A DNA stretch of 64,000 nt from Brachionus plicatilis (lineage: Eukaryota; Rotifera; Eurotatoria; Ploima; Brachionidae). The DNA lies in the NCBI GenBank assembly GCA_010279815.1, contig QEOQ01000235.1, positions 197,807 to 261,806 of the forward strand, read 5' to 3'. This document shows, piece by piece, positions 44,637 through 58,000 of this stretch. The translations under genes and the position numbers were made by a program. Within the stretch, counting starts at the first letter, position 1. Every line of letters begins with the position of its first letter. Under the pieces are notes generated by a model. It saw only the letters and a program-made list of their open reading frames with translations. It did not search any database and was not told the DNA's origin.

Positions 44637-46036
44637 GGGTGTAGAATAAAAAATGGCACAAAATTAATTTTATAATATTAAAATTTTTTTATAACAAAGG
44701 CTTAAAATTTTAATCTCTAAGGTGACGTAAAGTAGGAAGACCAGCAGTAACATGGAGGTGAACAATCACGAAGGAGCTCAACGAAATGGGAATGACATGG
44801 GAGAAGCAAGGGTAAAGGCAAAAGATCGAGTTGAGTGGAAATCAAAAGTAAATACCCTTTGCTCCACAAAAAGTGAATAAGTAAGAAAAAAAAAAAAACT
44901 GAACTCTCCTATTTTGAGAAAAAATAATATCAGTTAAGGTATTGAACTCGATGACGACGTATGGGCACTATATCATAATATAGATTCCTTTATAGATACA
45001 TAAAATATAGGCGTAGACTACAATATCGAATTAATTATGTAGACTCTCTTTTCTATATAGAAACATGGTAAAATTTTTTAAAGTTTTATTTCGATTTAAA
45101 AAATTTTTTAATTCATAAAATAATATAAAGATATGAATTGAATGTGTTAGTATACTACATATTTTTAGTCTATGTTCTATGTCATTTTATTGTGCATTAT
45201 TTATGAGTCTATATTAATTTGTCTATATTTTTTTAAGTCTATGTCTATATAAAATAGTAGTCTATATTTTGATATACTCCTGACGTATGATATCGAACCT
45301 AGAGCGAACAGTCTTAGTACATGGTTTTGTACGACCTTTGGGTTCATCTTGCTCAGGCAAGTGCGAATTTTTTTTTCTAGTTGCTTAAGATTTTTGGCCT
45401 TCCAATCACCCTCATAAACTTTAGCTTTAAAATTTCTCCAAAAATCTTCGATTGGTCGTGCTTTTGGTACGCTTGCTGGATTCACTTCTTTGGCAACATA
45501 CCTTATATTTTTATTTAACATATAATTCTGTACCATTTTCAAATAATGAGATGATGCTAAGTCGGGCCAAAATACATATTTGCCATCCTGATAATATTCT
45601 TTAATTATCGGTTCGAGTCGTTTCTTAATACACTCTCCAAGGTAGACATGTTGACCGATTTATGATTTAAATAGGCTCTTAGTTTAGCAACCATTAATTT
45701 CGCCGCAATTTTAGCAGTTCACCACTTCTTTTTTTTCTTTTGAAAATTTTATCTTTTTCTATAACATCTAGCCAACGATAAACAGAACGATTTTTGTATC
45801 CAAAACCAGTGAATCGCCTTGCATCTTCAACTTTTTACAAAGTTGTGCAAATCTTTTTTGATGGTTTCGTACATTTTTTACTAACAACTTATCGAAAGTT
45901 CAGCTTTTAGGTATAATTTTTATTTATTTTAAAGCAAGGATCAGCCTGATTTTAAATTTTAAAAAAATGTGAAAGGTTGTGTCCACTCTTATAGTAAATT
46001 AAACTAAACTTTTGTGCCATTTTTTATTCTTCACCC
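44637..46036 (-). mobile_element. Tc1/mariner-like element (dead)
   Basis: The left end GGGTGTAGAATAAAAAATGG and the right end on the other strand GGGTGAAGAATAAAAAATGG form matching tips of about 27 bp, both continuing GCACAAAA. A decayed transposase lies between them on the minus strand. The 1.4-kb length suits a Tc1/mariner unit. The TA duplication could not be confirmed. Confidence 0.65.
45201..45870 (-). pseudogene. Tc1/mariner-family transposase, C-terminal part
   Basis: The minus-strand reading shows YYQDGKYVFWPDLASSHY (second catalytic Asp region), then NPASVPKARPIEDFWRNFKA and VYEGDWKAKNLKQLEKKI. This matches the DDE C-terminal half with the PIEDFW box. The frame upstream (about 45650-45870) is broken by stops and a shift; the DNA-binding half and first catalytic Asp are not recognisable. 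Confidence 0.75.
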
Positions 46037-46152
46037 TTTGATAATAAAAGCTACAACTAGTAAGCTTGCTTGGAGGCGGCTGACAAGGAGGTCGTCTTTG
46101 GTAGCCAATTGCGCTACACAAAAAAAATTATAGAAATAGAAGAACTTTTAAG

Positions 46153-47365
46153 TCTGGCATTGTGAACTTCGGTACAACAAAGAAAAACAAATTATTGAAA
46201 TTGCCAAAGCTTCAGTTCTGATGTACCAAAACATGTTCTGTAAATTGTAGCAACTGATACATCCTTTGTACCGAGCTTTTGACAATGAACATGTTTTTAT
46301 AGCTAAATATGTTTTTGTGTCATTTTGTGTCCTTTAGTGTCCTTTTGTGTGTGTCAACATATGAAAATTTAAAATTTACTAAAATTTCTGATTTTTTTTT
46401 GTAGATATTTGCTCATTTTTATTTCTGAGTCAAATTCCTTAATCCAGGGCTTCACCCCGGACCACATTATTTTATCTCATTTTTCTTTTAAATAATTAAA
46501 ATTAAACCCTATGTAAAATATTAGACATGTGCGATTAGAAGAAAAACTTTGAAATTATTAATTTTTCTTTTCTTTTCTCCATTTTTCTTTATTATTTGTT
46601 CAGGCTAGAAGTGGTCATTTATTAATAAAGTTACTATTATTATTATTGTTTAATTTCTTTTATTATTTGTGTTAAAACCGCGAACCACCAGATCCTAACA
46701 GATCCGGAAAGAATTATTTCTTATTTAAGGTTTATAACACCTAATTTGACAATACGTAAAACGTCTTACTACGTTTCACGCATCAACAAAATATGGTTAA
46801 ATTTGAAATTTTATTTCTTTTACTTAAATTGTTTTTTTCAAAAAATTCCTTTCATAGAAAAAAATACAGAATATTCTCCTTACATAGAAAAAGACACTAA
46901 AAGACAATTTTTAATTCTTAATAAGTTAAGGACACAAAAGAATTTGTAGTTTTAAATTCGAGCTCATTGTCAATCCATGTTTGTACCACCAATATACTGA
47001 TTCTGTAGAATTCTGCAAAATTCAGAACATTGTGAATTTTAGTACAAAAAGCAAAAACAGAATATAAAAAACGCTGGAACTTTAATCTAGACCGACTAAA
47101 ACATGTTCTGTAAGTGGTAGCAACTGATACATTCTCTGTACCACCACTTAAAGTTGATTTGGATTTCTAATATAGTATATCCCAAATTCACAATTTACTG
47201 AATTTTGCCAATTTATTGCAGAGTTTTGCAGAATCAGCATATTGATGTTACATAGGATGTATCAATTGCTACAATTTACAGAACATGTTTTGGTCCTTCA
47301 GAACTTAAGCTCTGGCATTTTCAATATTTTATATTTGATTTTTGGACCAAAATTCACAACACCTT
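46153..47365. repeat. Palindromic MITE copies with an insertion between them
   Basis: The left piece at 46153-46285 (GGCATTGTGAACTTCGGTAC to TTTGTACC) and the piece resuming at about 46976 (GTACCACCAATATACTGATT) to 47365 are parts of the MITE family at 39691-40020. The stretch 46288-46972 between them has TTGACAATGA-type sequence in opposite orientation at both ends and inner AAAGGACACAAAA repeats in opposite orientation. It is therefore itself an inserted inverted-repeat element. An (ATT)n tail at about 46635 hints at a LINE end within it. Confidence 0.5.
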
Positions 47366-47497
47366 TAAGTTTTTAGAGTCAAAAAACATTATTAACAGAA
47401 AGAATGAATAATAATTGAATATTGATTTAGTTTATTACAAAATATTTATTTAAAAAATTTTCTTAATTATCGTCGCTAATTAGCAAGTAGAAAAAAA

Positions 47498-49045
47498 TTA
47501 CAAAACCAATTGTTTTTCACTATCAAAATGTGTGGCGGACAAAGCTGCAATACTGGACGAGTTCATGACTGGCGAGCTCACATTTGCACTCACATTGGAC
47601 TCAGCACATTTTGTCCTGGCCAAAAACTCCAAATTTGGCGAATACACATCCGAAACAAACTGTTCAAATGTCTGCTTTTCAGTCAGCTTGTTCACAATGT
47701 TGCTGATCGCATGAGCCCTATGTACATAAAAATCCTGGTAGCCCTTGGTGCTCGAAAGCAGCACTCGACTGGCGTTAATCGCCGTCGCTCTCACCAAATG
47801 GGCCATTATGTTTTTGTGCAGAATGGCGCCGTCAAACAACGGACCAAAGAATCCCACAGACGCCTTCTTAATTATTTGCACCCGGTACAGCCCATTGCTC
47901 AGCGGGTACACACAAATGATCACGTCGGCAAACTCCGTGGCCAAAATCGACCGGTCATAGTCCTTGGTGTGCTCTGACCAAATGATCTGCACACTGTCAT
48001 TTCCCAAGTGTCTCCACTTGCTTATCTTGTTCTGGTCGTTGGCATTGTTCATTTGGGTGGACACGTGAAACAGAACCTCGCACAATGAATTTGAGTAGTA
48101 CGGGGCGCTTTTCAGCTGACTTGAGACGTGCTGCAGGCCGCCCATGAATCCCTCGTGAGTCTCTAGGTGAACGGGCCAGGCGAGCGCGCTCAAAAAGTCA
48201 TTATAGTCCTTGGAGCCTTTTTCGTTCGACAGAATGGACTGTTTGTCTTGCTGGCCTTTGGCTATGTAGATCAGCGCTATTTTGTGAGTTTCTCGGCACG
48301 TTTGGTCATCCAGACTTTTGAGTTCGCGCAGCAATTGCGCCGATTTGTGCAGCAAATTGAAAGTTTGACGCTTTTCTCTTGACAAAAAGCCCATTTGGTG
48401 AACAAATGATTTGCAAAGGTTAAAATAGTGGTGGCTTTGAAGGTCGCTGATTGCTGCAGGCTGGGCTTCCGGGTCTGACTGTTTGTCCGGCGAAGAAGTG
48501 GCCGCTTTTTCGCCAAAGTCTGTGCTGGCCTCACACGCCATCAATTTTTCCTTGATCTCATCTAGAGTGTTGAATACAAATTGGTCTTTGAATTGAAGAT
48601 TGGGACTGTATTGGCCGACTGATGGACTTTGGATGGAGATTAGAGTGTCCAGTCGGCATTCGGGACTCGAGTAGTTCATGTAGTCAATGACATTTTTTAG
48701 CAAGTCGATGTCTTTGGGGATTTGCTCGTTTTCCAAGCTTGTCAATTGCTGAAAATCGAAGCTTTCTGTACTGGAGTGTGGCGCGCTCTGGGTCGAGCTA
48801 TTGTCAGGCTCCGGATGGGCTGGAATCTCGAGAGTTTTTGCTTTGGGTGCCAAGTGGTCTAAAGAGTTCAGCAAGCAGCAGTCCCAGCAATACTTGCCGC
48901 TGAAGTCGCGCACTATCACTCGGCAAGCGGTTGAACAGAGTTTAAGTTGTTCTTGCCATGAATCGCTCAGAAACAAATCGCTGGAACTGGATTTTATGGG
49001 ATGTTCCACCAAAGATATCAAGTATTGATTATTGACTGAGAAAAA
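47498..49045 (-). CDS. RALGAPA: RALGAPA last exon: RapGAP catalytic domain
   Basis: This 516-codon exon follows acceptor TTTTAAG and opens FFSVNNQYLISLVE. After a low-complexity middle it carries the GAP domain at about exon residues 310-480: YYSNSLCEVLFHVSTQM, then KWRHLGNDSVQIIWSEH, TEFADVIICVYPL, FFGPLFDGAI and LVRATAINASR. In Rap/Ral/Rheb GAPs the Asn of the GND motif is the catalytic 'asparagine thumb'; here it is exon residue 349 (codon near 48000), so the domain looks active. This exon has higher GC than its surroundings. Confidence 0.93.
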   Translation of the reverse strand, partial: FFSVNNQYLISLVEHPIKSSSSDLFLSDSWQEQLKLCSTACRVIVRDFSGKYCWDCCLLNSLDHLAPKAKTLEIPAHPEPDNSSTQSAPHSSTESFDFQQLTSLENEQIPKDIDLLKNVIDYMNYSSPECRLDTLISIQSPSVGQYSPNLQFKDQFVFNTLDEIKEKLMACEASTDFGEKAATSSPDKQSDPEAQPAAISDLQSHHYFNLCKSFVHQMGFLSREKRQTFNLLHKSAQLLRELKSLDDQTCRETHKIALIYIAKGQQDKQSILSNEKGSKDYNDFLSALAWPVHLETHEGFMGGLQHVSSQLKSAPYYSNSLCEVLFHVSTQMNNANDQNKISKWRHLGNDSVQIIWSEHTKDYDRSILATEFADVIICVYPLSNGLYRVQIIKKASVGFFGPLFDGAILHKNIMAHLVRATAINASRVLLSSTKGYQDFYVHRAHAISNIVNKLTEKQTFEQFVSDVYSPNLEFLARTKCAESNVSANVSSPVMNSSSIAALSATHFDSEKQLVL

Positions 49046-52000
49046 CTTAAAAGTAAAGTGTTTTGATTAAAAAAAAAATAAAATTAATTTTTTTATTGAT
49101 AATTGATTTGTACAGTGCTGCTTCGATACCTTGAATTCACCATATTTTACATAAATTATGGGAAATTTACGGTATTTTACCATAGTTAGCGTAAAATATG
49201 GTAATCTAAAAAAAAGGGTATTTTTAGTAAAATAACAATAATTATCGTAAAATTCAGTGAAAAAAAAAATTCCAAAATTTCTCGAAAAAACCAATTTTCA
49301 TGAAAAAAAAATTTTTTTTTTGAATTTTTGAAAAAGGAAAAAAATTAAAATTTGATTGAATTTTTTGACGAAAATTGACGTAAATTTCTGTAAATTTTTG
49401 TAAAAAAAGGTAAATATTCAACAAAAAAGGAAAAATGGAGTTTTTATTATTAAATTCTATTTTTTTTTAACAAATTATGAAAATTAATATTTTAATATTA
49501 TTTACAAAACAGATTTTATTTTCTAGTGTTTTTTGCTTTTAAACTGTTTGCTGCCTTGTGCCAAGTTTCTTTGAATGTGTATCCTTTTTGATTGAATTTC
49601 ACATTTATAAGTTTTCCCGGATCGATGTGTGAATATATCAGCGGGAGAACCACCGGGAGAACCACCGATTTTTTTGCTATTTAGTAGCACCGGAAATGTC
49701 AGTTTGACATCTTTTTTATTATTTCAAATTTTATTGAATAGATAGATTCTAAATTTATTAAATTAAGTTAATAAAATCCTAAGATACATAAAAAATTATT
49801 TATGATAGTCTGTTTGGTAATTTTACTTATTAAAGATTTCATATAAACAAATACCACATGTAATTTTTCCACATTTATCACTAGAAGCACCAGCGATGTC
49901 AAAATAACATAATAATAATTTAAGAATTTCTATTTGTATTAAAAATTGAAATTTAGTAGTTTTTTAATGCAAATTTTAATATTTTAAGAAAATAAAAATT
50001 TAATTTTGTTTAAAAAGAATAAAAAAATATCAAATGTCATATTGACATCATTGGTTCTTCTTGTTATAAGTGTTGAAATTCATAAAAAAACAAAATTAAA
50101 TTTTTTTTTCTTAAAATATTAAAATTTGCATTATTTTTTATTTTTTTTCTCACAAAAATTGAAAAAATCCCTATGATTTTTTCTTTTTTTGAATAATTTT
50201 ATTTTTGTTTAAACTTATTATGCTTGTATTCAACACAAATCTGTCATGCGACTTAAAAACAAATTTTCAGTTAAAAAGAAAAAGTTATAAAAAATTTTGT
50301 CGAACATTTATTAGATTCTGTTTTTCAAAAAAATTTTTTTTCCATGTTATCAAAATCTATTTATCACGGGGGCTGAAAGGGAGGTTAACGACCATTCCAC
50401 TGCCCGGGGTTTTCTCCAAACTATTATTTTAATAAAAAAAATAAAACATCAATTATGTCATTTTGACATCGCCGATGCTTCTATTGTTAAATACGAACAT
50501 ATTTAATTTTTTTATTAAATACTAATAAATGTGAAATTTATTCAAAAAGGATACACATTCAAAGAACTTTGGGACAGGGCAGCAAACAGCTTAAAAGCAC
50601 TAAATCCCTAAAAAATAAAATCTGTTTTGTAAATAATATTAAAATTTTGATTTTTTCTTATGAAAATTGTTTTGTTTCGAGAAATTTTTGATTTATTTTT
50701 TCACTAAATTTTATTATAATTATGGGTAATTTACGATAAATATGTTTTTTAGATTACCATATTTTACGTTAAAAATGGCTAAAATATCGTGAATTTACTA
50801 TAATTTACGTAACATATGGTAAATTCAAGGTGTTTATTCAAGCAGCACTGTATTTCAGGTTATTAAACAATGCAGTATTTCCAATTTTTGAAAATTTGCT
50901 CTTTTCCTTATAACTGGTTTTGAATAATTTCAATACTTTAATAATTTTGGGTTAAAATCACAGTTGTATTTTTGTATACAGAAATGGCTTAAATCGAAGA
51001 TGGTTTTAATATTTGACTCAAACAGAAGTATTTTAAAATTTAACTTTTCAAAATTGTTTATTCTTTGATTGAAAAGTTAAGAAATATTTTACCTGAACAT
51101 TTGGTTGTTCAAACAGAAGAATAGACAACTCATCACTGGGTACATTTGAATTGTTATTGTTATCGCTTTGCTTGCAATCACTCGATTGCATTAAAACAAG
51201 ATCACTTATCTCATTGCAGCTTGAACATATTTTGGTCGGTCCATAGGTTCCATACGGATAATGATTTAAATGATTCAGCAGATGGGATATTATCTAAAAA
51301 ATGAATATATATTTAAATATTATAAAAAAATTCAAAGCTCTGGTAGATTTTTTTTTTGAACTTTTAACAATTTAATTTAATTAACATGGTTTTTAAAACT
51401 TATACTATAACCAATAATCATTTTTATAGTACTCGACAATAATTTTTATGTACCCAGTTTTTATTTCTTTTTCAATAATTTTGACAAAAACCCAAAAAAA
51501 ATTTACTTTTACACCCAAATAATTAATATAAACACCCATTTAATAATAAACCGAAAAAAATGATGAACAAAATAATTCTAATTTCAGTATTAAATGTCAA
51601 AATTTAATATTTTTTTTCAAAATGAGTCTTTTTGTACGCTTCTAAAATTCTTTAAAAAAATAAATAAAAAAACTAAAACCTACAAATTGTTCAGAATTTT
51701 CTCTAGTTACAGAGTCCGTATAGAAAAGTATAAGTTGATGGGTAAACAAAAAAGAAGATCCAAAAATCCTGAAAAATTGACCATTTTTGGGCTAAATTCG
51801 TTTCAAAAATTTTTTTTTTCCTTTTCTATTCATGTTAAACTGTAGAAAATTCATTTCTCTATAAGATGGCATGTCGCATTATGAAGCTTTATATGTTTTT
51901 CGATGACTTGTAGACACTCAAATGAGACCAACTTTTGAGTGGGTCGCTTAACTTCAGACCCCCCTAGTCCAAAAAATTTTTTTACTTAAATTTTCATAAA

Positions 52001-55000
52001 TGGATACAGTACTGCTACGATAAACTGTTTTTACGTAATTTTACGTGAAATTACGTAAATTTATTACGTAATTTCACGTAAAATGAGTAAAATATTATTG
52101 ACAAAGGATAATTACTAAAAAGCAATTTACCCAACAATATTGTTAAAATTTAAAAAAGTAGTGCAAAATAAAGAACGATGCTTTGGTTCGTTGTCCTGGT
52201 GTAGTTTAAAGTCTAAATCGTAGTTTGAAGCCCCAAATGGTAATAAATAATCAGATAATATCTCCCGGTAAAGTATTGCATCCATGTTGCTCTTAAAAAT
52301 ATTAAAAAATTCTTAAGTAAAAGCTTTTCTTCTTATAAGTTTCTTACAGCGAATTTTGTTGCTCATTTGAATGAAATCCCAGCCCATTGAATTATATTGG
52401 GATGTGTATAATTGAAAAATTTTTTTTTCCTTTTTGTTTATTGTTTATAATTAACTTTTTTATAATTTGTACACATTTTACTTTTTTTTTACTTTTTTTT
52501 GATGAACTATCAAAATAGAGAAAAATTAAAATAGAGATAAATCATCAAAGTTTCAATTTCAATTTCATTAATCAATAGTTATTTATTTATTTAAAAAATA
52601 ATTTGGGACAAGATCCCCTGGCTGTTTGGAATGAATATTAATTCTCCCTTTCAGCCACGTTAGCGTTAATTTTGAAATTTGTAAAAGTTACCGTAAATTC
52701 TCGAAACTTAGTACATGTAACTAAATCGGATTTTTTAAGTTGTTACATGTAACAAGTACCATTTCGCCCATGTTATAACTTACTCTCATTTAGTTACTAG
52801 TTACTCATTTAACCCAGAAATCTAAAATAAACACTGTGTTTAAATCGAATATTCAATCTTTATTACATGGTCTAAAACTAGAGGTTTGACTTAGATTATA
52901 AATTATTAAATATTTTTCTAAATAGAATTTTTTTTTTAATTTTATAAGACGTACCAAAAGTATGATTTTTTAAAAAATTGAAAAAACACATAAATAAATC
53001 AATAGTTTAAATTTATAAATTCTAATAAATTTAAGCTAGATGAATCATTTTAATGTTGTTATTTATATTTATTTATTTGTGTATCTGTACCGAGCTAAAG
53101 CTCCTTCAGAAAAAAAAAAAAAAATCAAAATAAAGTTAAATAAAATAGAATAAAAATATAAAATAAAAAAAAATAAAGTAAAATAAAATAAGTTAAAAAA
53201 TAGAGAAATATTAAAAATTAAAAGTAGTTTAATTTGATAGTTAAAATTGTTGTTTGCTGGTAATTTATTAAAGTAAATGACATTAAAAGATAAAAAAAAA
53301 GAAGAAAAGATAAAACGACAAGTTTTGGATTATAATAAAAACAATTTAGATTTATCTATTCGTGGCTTTGCTAATTTGCTAATTGATTTATTTTTGTCGC
53401 TATTTTTTTTTCTAAAAAAAAATTCTCTAATCCCTGAAAAATCTCCTGGACCGGATAAAATGCATCCTTTGCTCCTTAGAAATTGCTTTAAAAAAATCTA
53501 ATGCGCACTTTCATTAATATTTATAAAATCGTTTAATGAGGGGGAACTACCAAAATTATGGATGAAAGCAAATGTATCTCCAATACATAAAAGTGGTTCG
53601 AAAATGGATATCAAAAATTACAGACCGGTTTCACTAACTTCAATAGTCGGCAAAGTAATGGAAAGAATGCTTAGGGATGAGATAATGAACTATTTGATGA
53701 GCATGGGTTTCGTCCTTACAGATCATGTGCAACAAACCTATTAGAGTTTATTGATAAAGCAACTTATGAATATGAAAAAGGCAAAAATGTTGACATTGTG
53801 TATACTGACTTCTGAAAGGCTTTTGATAAAGTTCCGCATGGAAAATTGATAATAAAACTTGAATCATATGGTATAAATGGTAAACTTCTAAGCTGGATTG
53901 AGTCATTTTTGATTGGGCGGGAACAAAGAGTTGTCTTAGGTAATGACGCATCAAGTTGGCATCAAGGATCCGTACTTGGTCCAATCTTGTTTATAATTTA
54001 TATCAATGATCTCCTTGAGAGCTTCAACAGTTTCTGTCTTGGATATGCTGATGACTTAAAATTAATTGGTGTCTCCGAATTCTCTGACGTAGGATCGTTA
54101 GAACTTCAGAAAGACCTCGATCTCCTAATGGAATGGACAGAAAACTGGTCAATAAATCTAAACCTGAACAAATGTAAAGCAATGTATTTAGGGAAGAGAA
54201 AAGAAAAAGCCAAATACTTATTATCAAACCAAAATATATCTCATCTATTAGAGGAGATAACAGAAGAAAAGGATTTGGGTTTTTTTATTACAAATGATTT
54301 GAAATGGAATAAACTATGTACTGTGGCAGCTATGAAAGCTAACCGAATACTGGGTCAAATAAGAAATTATTTTAAAAACCTTAGCCGAGAATCATTAAGA
54401 CTTCTCTATACATCACTTGTGAGACCCCATCTGGAGTATGCAGTAGGAACCTGGAGTCCGCATTTAAAAATAGACTTCAAAGCAGTCGCTGACAATGAAG
54501 TTTTTGGAATGGTGAAAAGCAAAGTCTGCCAAAGCCTTAGTTTGTAAGGCTAAACGCTTTTGAGCGTTAGTTTAGATAGAAATATCTATACTGCAGATAC
54601 TACTACTACTAATCCACTTTCTCTATTAAATTTTTTTTCTCTAATAAATTTATTCTCTATAATATTGACACTTAATTATCTCTATTTTTTTTCTCTAAAA
54701 TGTGTACCCTTTTTTTTACTAAAAATTACTAATAAATAAAATTTCACGTAAAATTACGTGAAAAAAAAAGTAATTTCTTTTTTTTCGAATTCAGGTCCAA
54801 AAAATTTTAAAAAAGTCAAAAAATGTCAAAATTCTCAAAAAAAAAAGTATTTTTTGGAATTTTTACTTTTTACAAAAATTTACGTAATTTACGTAATTTC
54901 ACGTAAAATTACGTAATAATAGTTTATCGTAGCAGTATTGTATTCCAAAAATGAGGTCTATTTTATTTGATTTAGTGTGGAACCCTTGTAAAAATTCACA

Positions 55001-58000
55001 ATGCCATCAGCAGCAGCAGCAGCAAAATTCAGTTTATACTTACAAATTTTGCCGATAGATGAATGTGTTCGGCCTCGGCAGACTCGGCCGGTTTAAAAGT
55101 ATTGCTAATGTGAATAATAAGCTTAAAATTGTTCTTTAGCAGAGTAGCTCTGTCTTGGTCCTTGAGCTTTTCTAGCGGCATGTTTACGCACCATTCCAGC
55201 AGCGCGAACATATTGGCAATGATGGCCTTCTCATAATTCTCATTTATCATCGTGCCCACTGGCTTGTTGTTTATCAACTTCACCAAACACTGATTCAGCT
55301 CGTTTATGATGTTGATGGCGAACTGAATTTCTTTGTTAAATATAAAATTTGCCAAACAGGACAAAAACCGGAGGCTGTCACAGCTCATTTTGATCAGAAC
55401 AGGACTGTACTGATCCCGGTACTCCAGGTCCTTGAATATTTTTTTGCACGCCTCGGTCATGCGCGCCGAGTTCCAAAAGTGACGGCCAACTATTTCATCG
55501 TAGATGAGACACGTCAACGCGCACAACAGAACCGACTTGGAGCTATTGAACGCGTGCATCGAGCCAGCATTGTCCGAGTCAGGGCCCAGACTGAGCTCAA
55601 AGTCGCTCAGCGAGTTGACTAGCAAATTTTTAAACTCGTCGCGGCTGAATACCACTGTGTTGAGCGAGTCGCTGGGGCTCACGCTTGGACTGGCCGTTGA
55701 CTTGGCCGCCGGACTCAGAAAGGTGATCGATTCGGCGAAATAGTCGGGCAAGCAGATGAAAGAGCCGAGTATTGAGATGGCTTCAAATTTGGGGCCTTGG
55801 GCGTCGATTTGAAGACACGCGATCATAAAGTCCTTTATGAGCAGACTGGACGATTCGAGCATCAAGTGCCAAAATTTTGTCGAACATGACTGGATGATGC
55901 AGTTGAGAACACTTTTGTCGTTTGACGTGAGGCCATAGTGGAGGGTGATGTAGAACAGGTCGAGAAAATTGGACGATATGCTGTAGAATTGGTCGTCTGA
56001 TGAGCAGGCTGACTTGATGACTATGTTGGCTAGGATTTTGTAGGCTATCAGAGTGGCTGATTGATAGTTGACGCACAGTGACGGCGGTATGGAGCATGAC
56101 AGCTCGAGCAAGTACTTGTGGATGGACTCGAATAGCCAGGCGGCAAAGTAGCTGTGCGGCATGATTATTTCGCACATGTCACTGCTTGTGTTTGCCGCTG
56201 AGATTATTTCGTCTTTTATTTTGCACAATTTGCTCCATTTGATCAGAATGAACTCGAAGATTTTTTTGTGTACGAGCGGGTCTTTGATTTGATTTACATT
56301 TCCCATGCAACCAAACAACCGCTTTAGAAGCATTAAGCTAGTGGCTTTGAATTTTTTGTTCTCATCAATTTCGGTGTCCGAACTACTGGCGACTATGGAC
56401 AGCGATTGACGGTTGGCTTTAGCAGAACTGATTGTAAGCAGCGATTGGTTTGATTTGATGGGCTCGACTTTTAGACGCGGAGTGTCCATTATAAACGAAG
56501 CGCTGCGCTCATCGCTTTTGTTCATCGACTTAGCCTCTTGTTTGCTCACATCAGCCTTGTTTTTGGGTGATAAATCGGCAGGGGTGGGCATTTGACCCAT
56601 TGAAATGGTCAGTTTGCCAAGAGGACTTGCTTGTACACTGGACGGACTGGAGTCCGTCTGAATGTCGGTCTCAATGCTTTTACGGCTCTTGTCGGCTATG
56701 TCAAGTTGGTTGGATTTGCTCAGCAAGTAGAACTTGGGCGGCAGGCTAGCGGGCAGTGGAGGCAGAGGTGGAGGTACATTGCTGCTCGACTGATTCGGAG
56801 ATTGACTGGCCACTCTAGGCGATAGCTGTTTTAGATTTTGATTTAGAGATGGCGATGTTTGGGTGTTGGGATTGGGAGATGATGACGATGAACAAGACAA
56901 ATTTGTTGTCTGAGTATTTGGAGTGTTGTTACTGTTTGAATTGAAGCTGTTGTTGCTTGCTGAATTTTGACTGCTCTTTGAGGTCTCTTGCTCCTCAAAT
57001 GAGCTAGTTTCTTCGTCCGGATTTGTACTTGTCTCATCTGCTTGATCTATTCTAACTTGGAGGGTTGGTGATGTAACTGAAGTGATAGATGAAGATCCGG
57101 ATGTGTTTGGTTTGTCGACCAATAATTCCTTTAAGAGAAAAAAATTTTTTCAGTAGCTAATTTATTTTTTTTAATAGCTAATAAAATTTTTAAAAAATAT
57201 TTTTTTTATCTAGATAAGGTGCGCGTCATTCAATACGTATCGATATTACTTTTTTCCAGATATCTATATATCATTTTGTAGAGGAAAAAATTCTAAGATC
57301 AACAGTATATAACATTATATAGGTTTCTTGTATAATAAAGGAGATATAAGGCTTTAAAGAATTTTTTGGCTTTTAGAGTATATTCGATAAAGTTGAATAT
57401 CTCAGGCTTGGTAAATGCGATTAACAAATTTTTTTTTTAATTTTTACAAAAAAATGGTTATTTTATTAGATAATGGATTTGGTTTCGACAAGTTCTATTT
57501 TTTGTGTCCACAATCGTCCTTGACCCTTATTTTTTTGACCAATACCCGAAAGTGTCTTATAACTCAGCCATGGTAGGTCCAATAATTTTAAAACTAAAAA
57601 ATTTGAATTCCTTAGTATTTTTTTCTCTTTTATTTCTCTTAAAAAAAGTGCTCAAAATGAGGCATTTTTAAAAAAATTGAAAAAAATAAAGTTTATTGAA
57701 GTTTTTAATCAAAACTTGTATCAAAATCTTTTTCTTTTTTCTTTTTCTTTATAATTTTATTGAGCCGCCTAATTCACACGAAAGAACGGCAAATATTGCA
57801 TGGGAACGGCAAATTCTATGGGTGGACCGGTCATTTTGATTAATTAATTTTAATTAAATCGCCAGCGATCGCTGTTGCTTCCGAAATAGACAAACTGTCA
57901 CCTTTTCAGACACCTCATTAGCTAATATATCCAATTCTAAAGTTAAAATTTCCCTTAACTGTATATTTCTCTTAAAAACGCCCAAAAACTCGTAAAAAAA

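Larger units (their letters stand above)
52007..54940. mobile_element. Tc1-like element in RALGAPA intron 4, carrying a LINE insertion
   Basis: The tips are CAGTACTGCTACGATAAACT and, on the other strand, CAATACTGCTACGATAAACT, with TA flanks at 52005-52006 and 54941-54942. Both arms continue with repeated TTACGTAATTTTACGTGAAA. A Tc1-type transposase fragment lies at the left (minus strand) and a LINE with RT at 53277-54600 has landed inside. Tips and arm motif are close to those of the 49113-50850 element, so the two intronic elements are relatives. Confidence 0.78.

Noticed and set aside
47510..48534. Plus-strand open frames of 60-155 aa opposite the RapGAP exon
   Set aside because: They are antisense shadows of the GC-richer RALGAPA exon; the minus-strand frame has the conserved GAP domain.
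50205..51845. Open frames of 75-83 aa in RALGAPA intron regions
   Set aside because: Low-complexity Lys/Phe-rich translations with no family resemblance.
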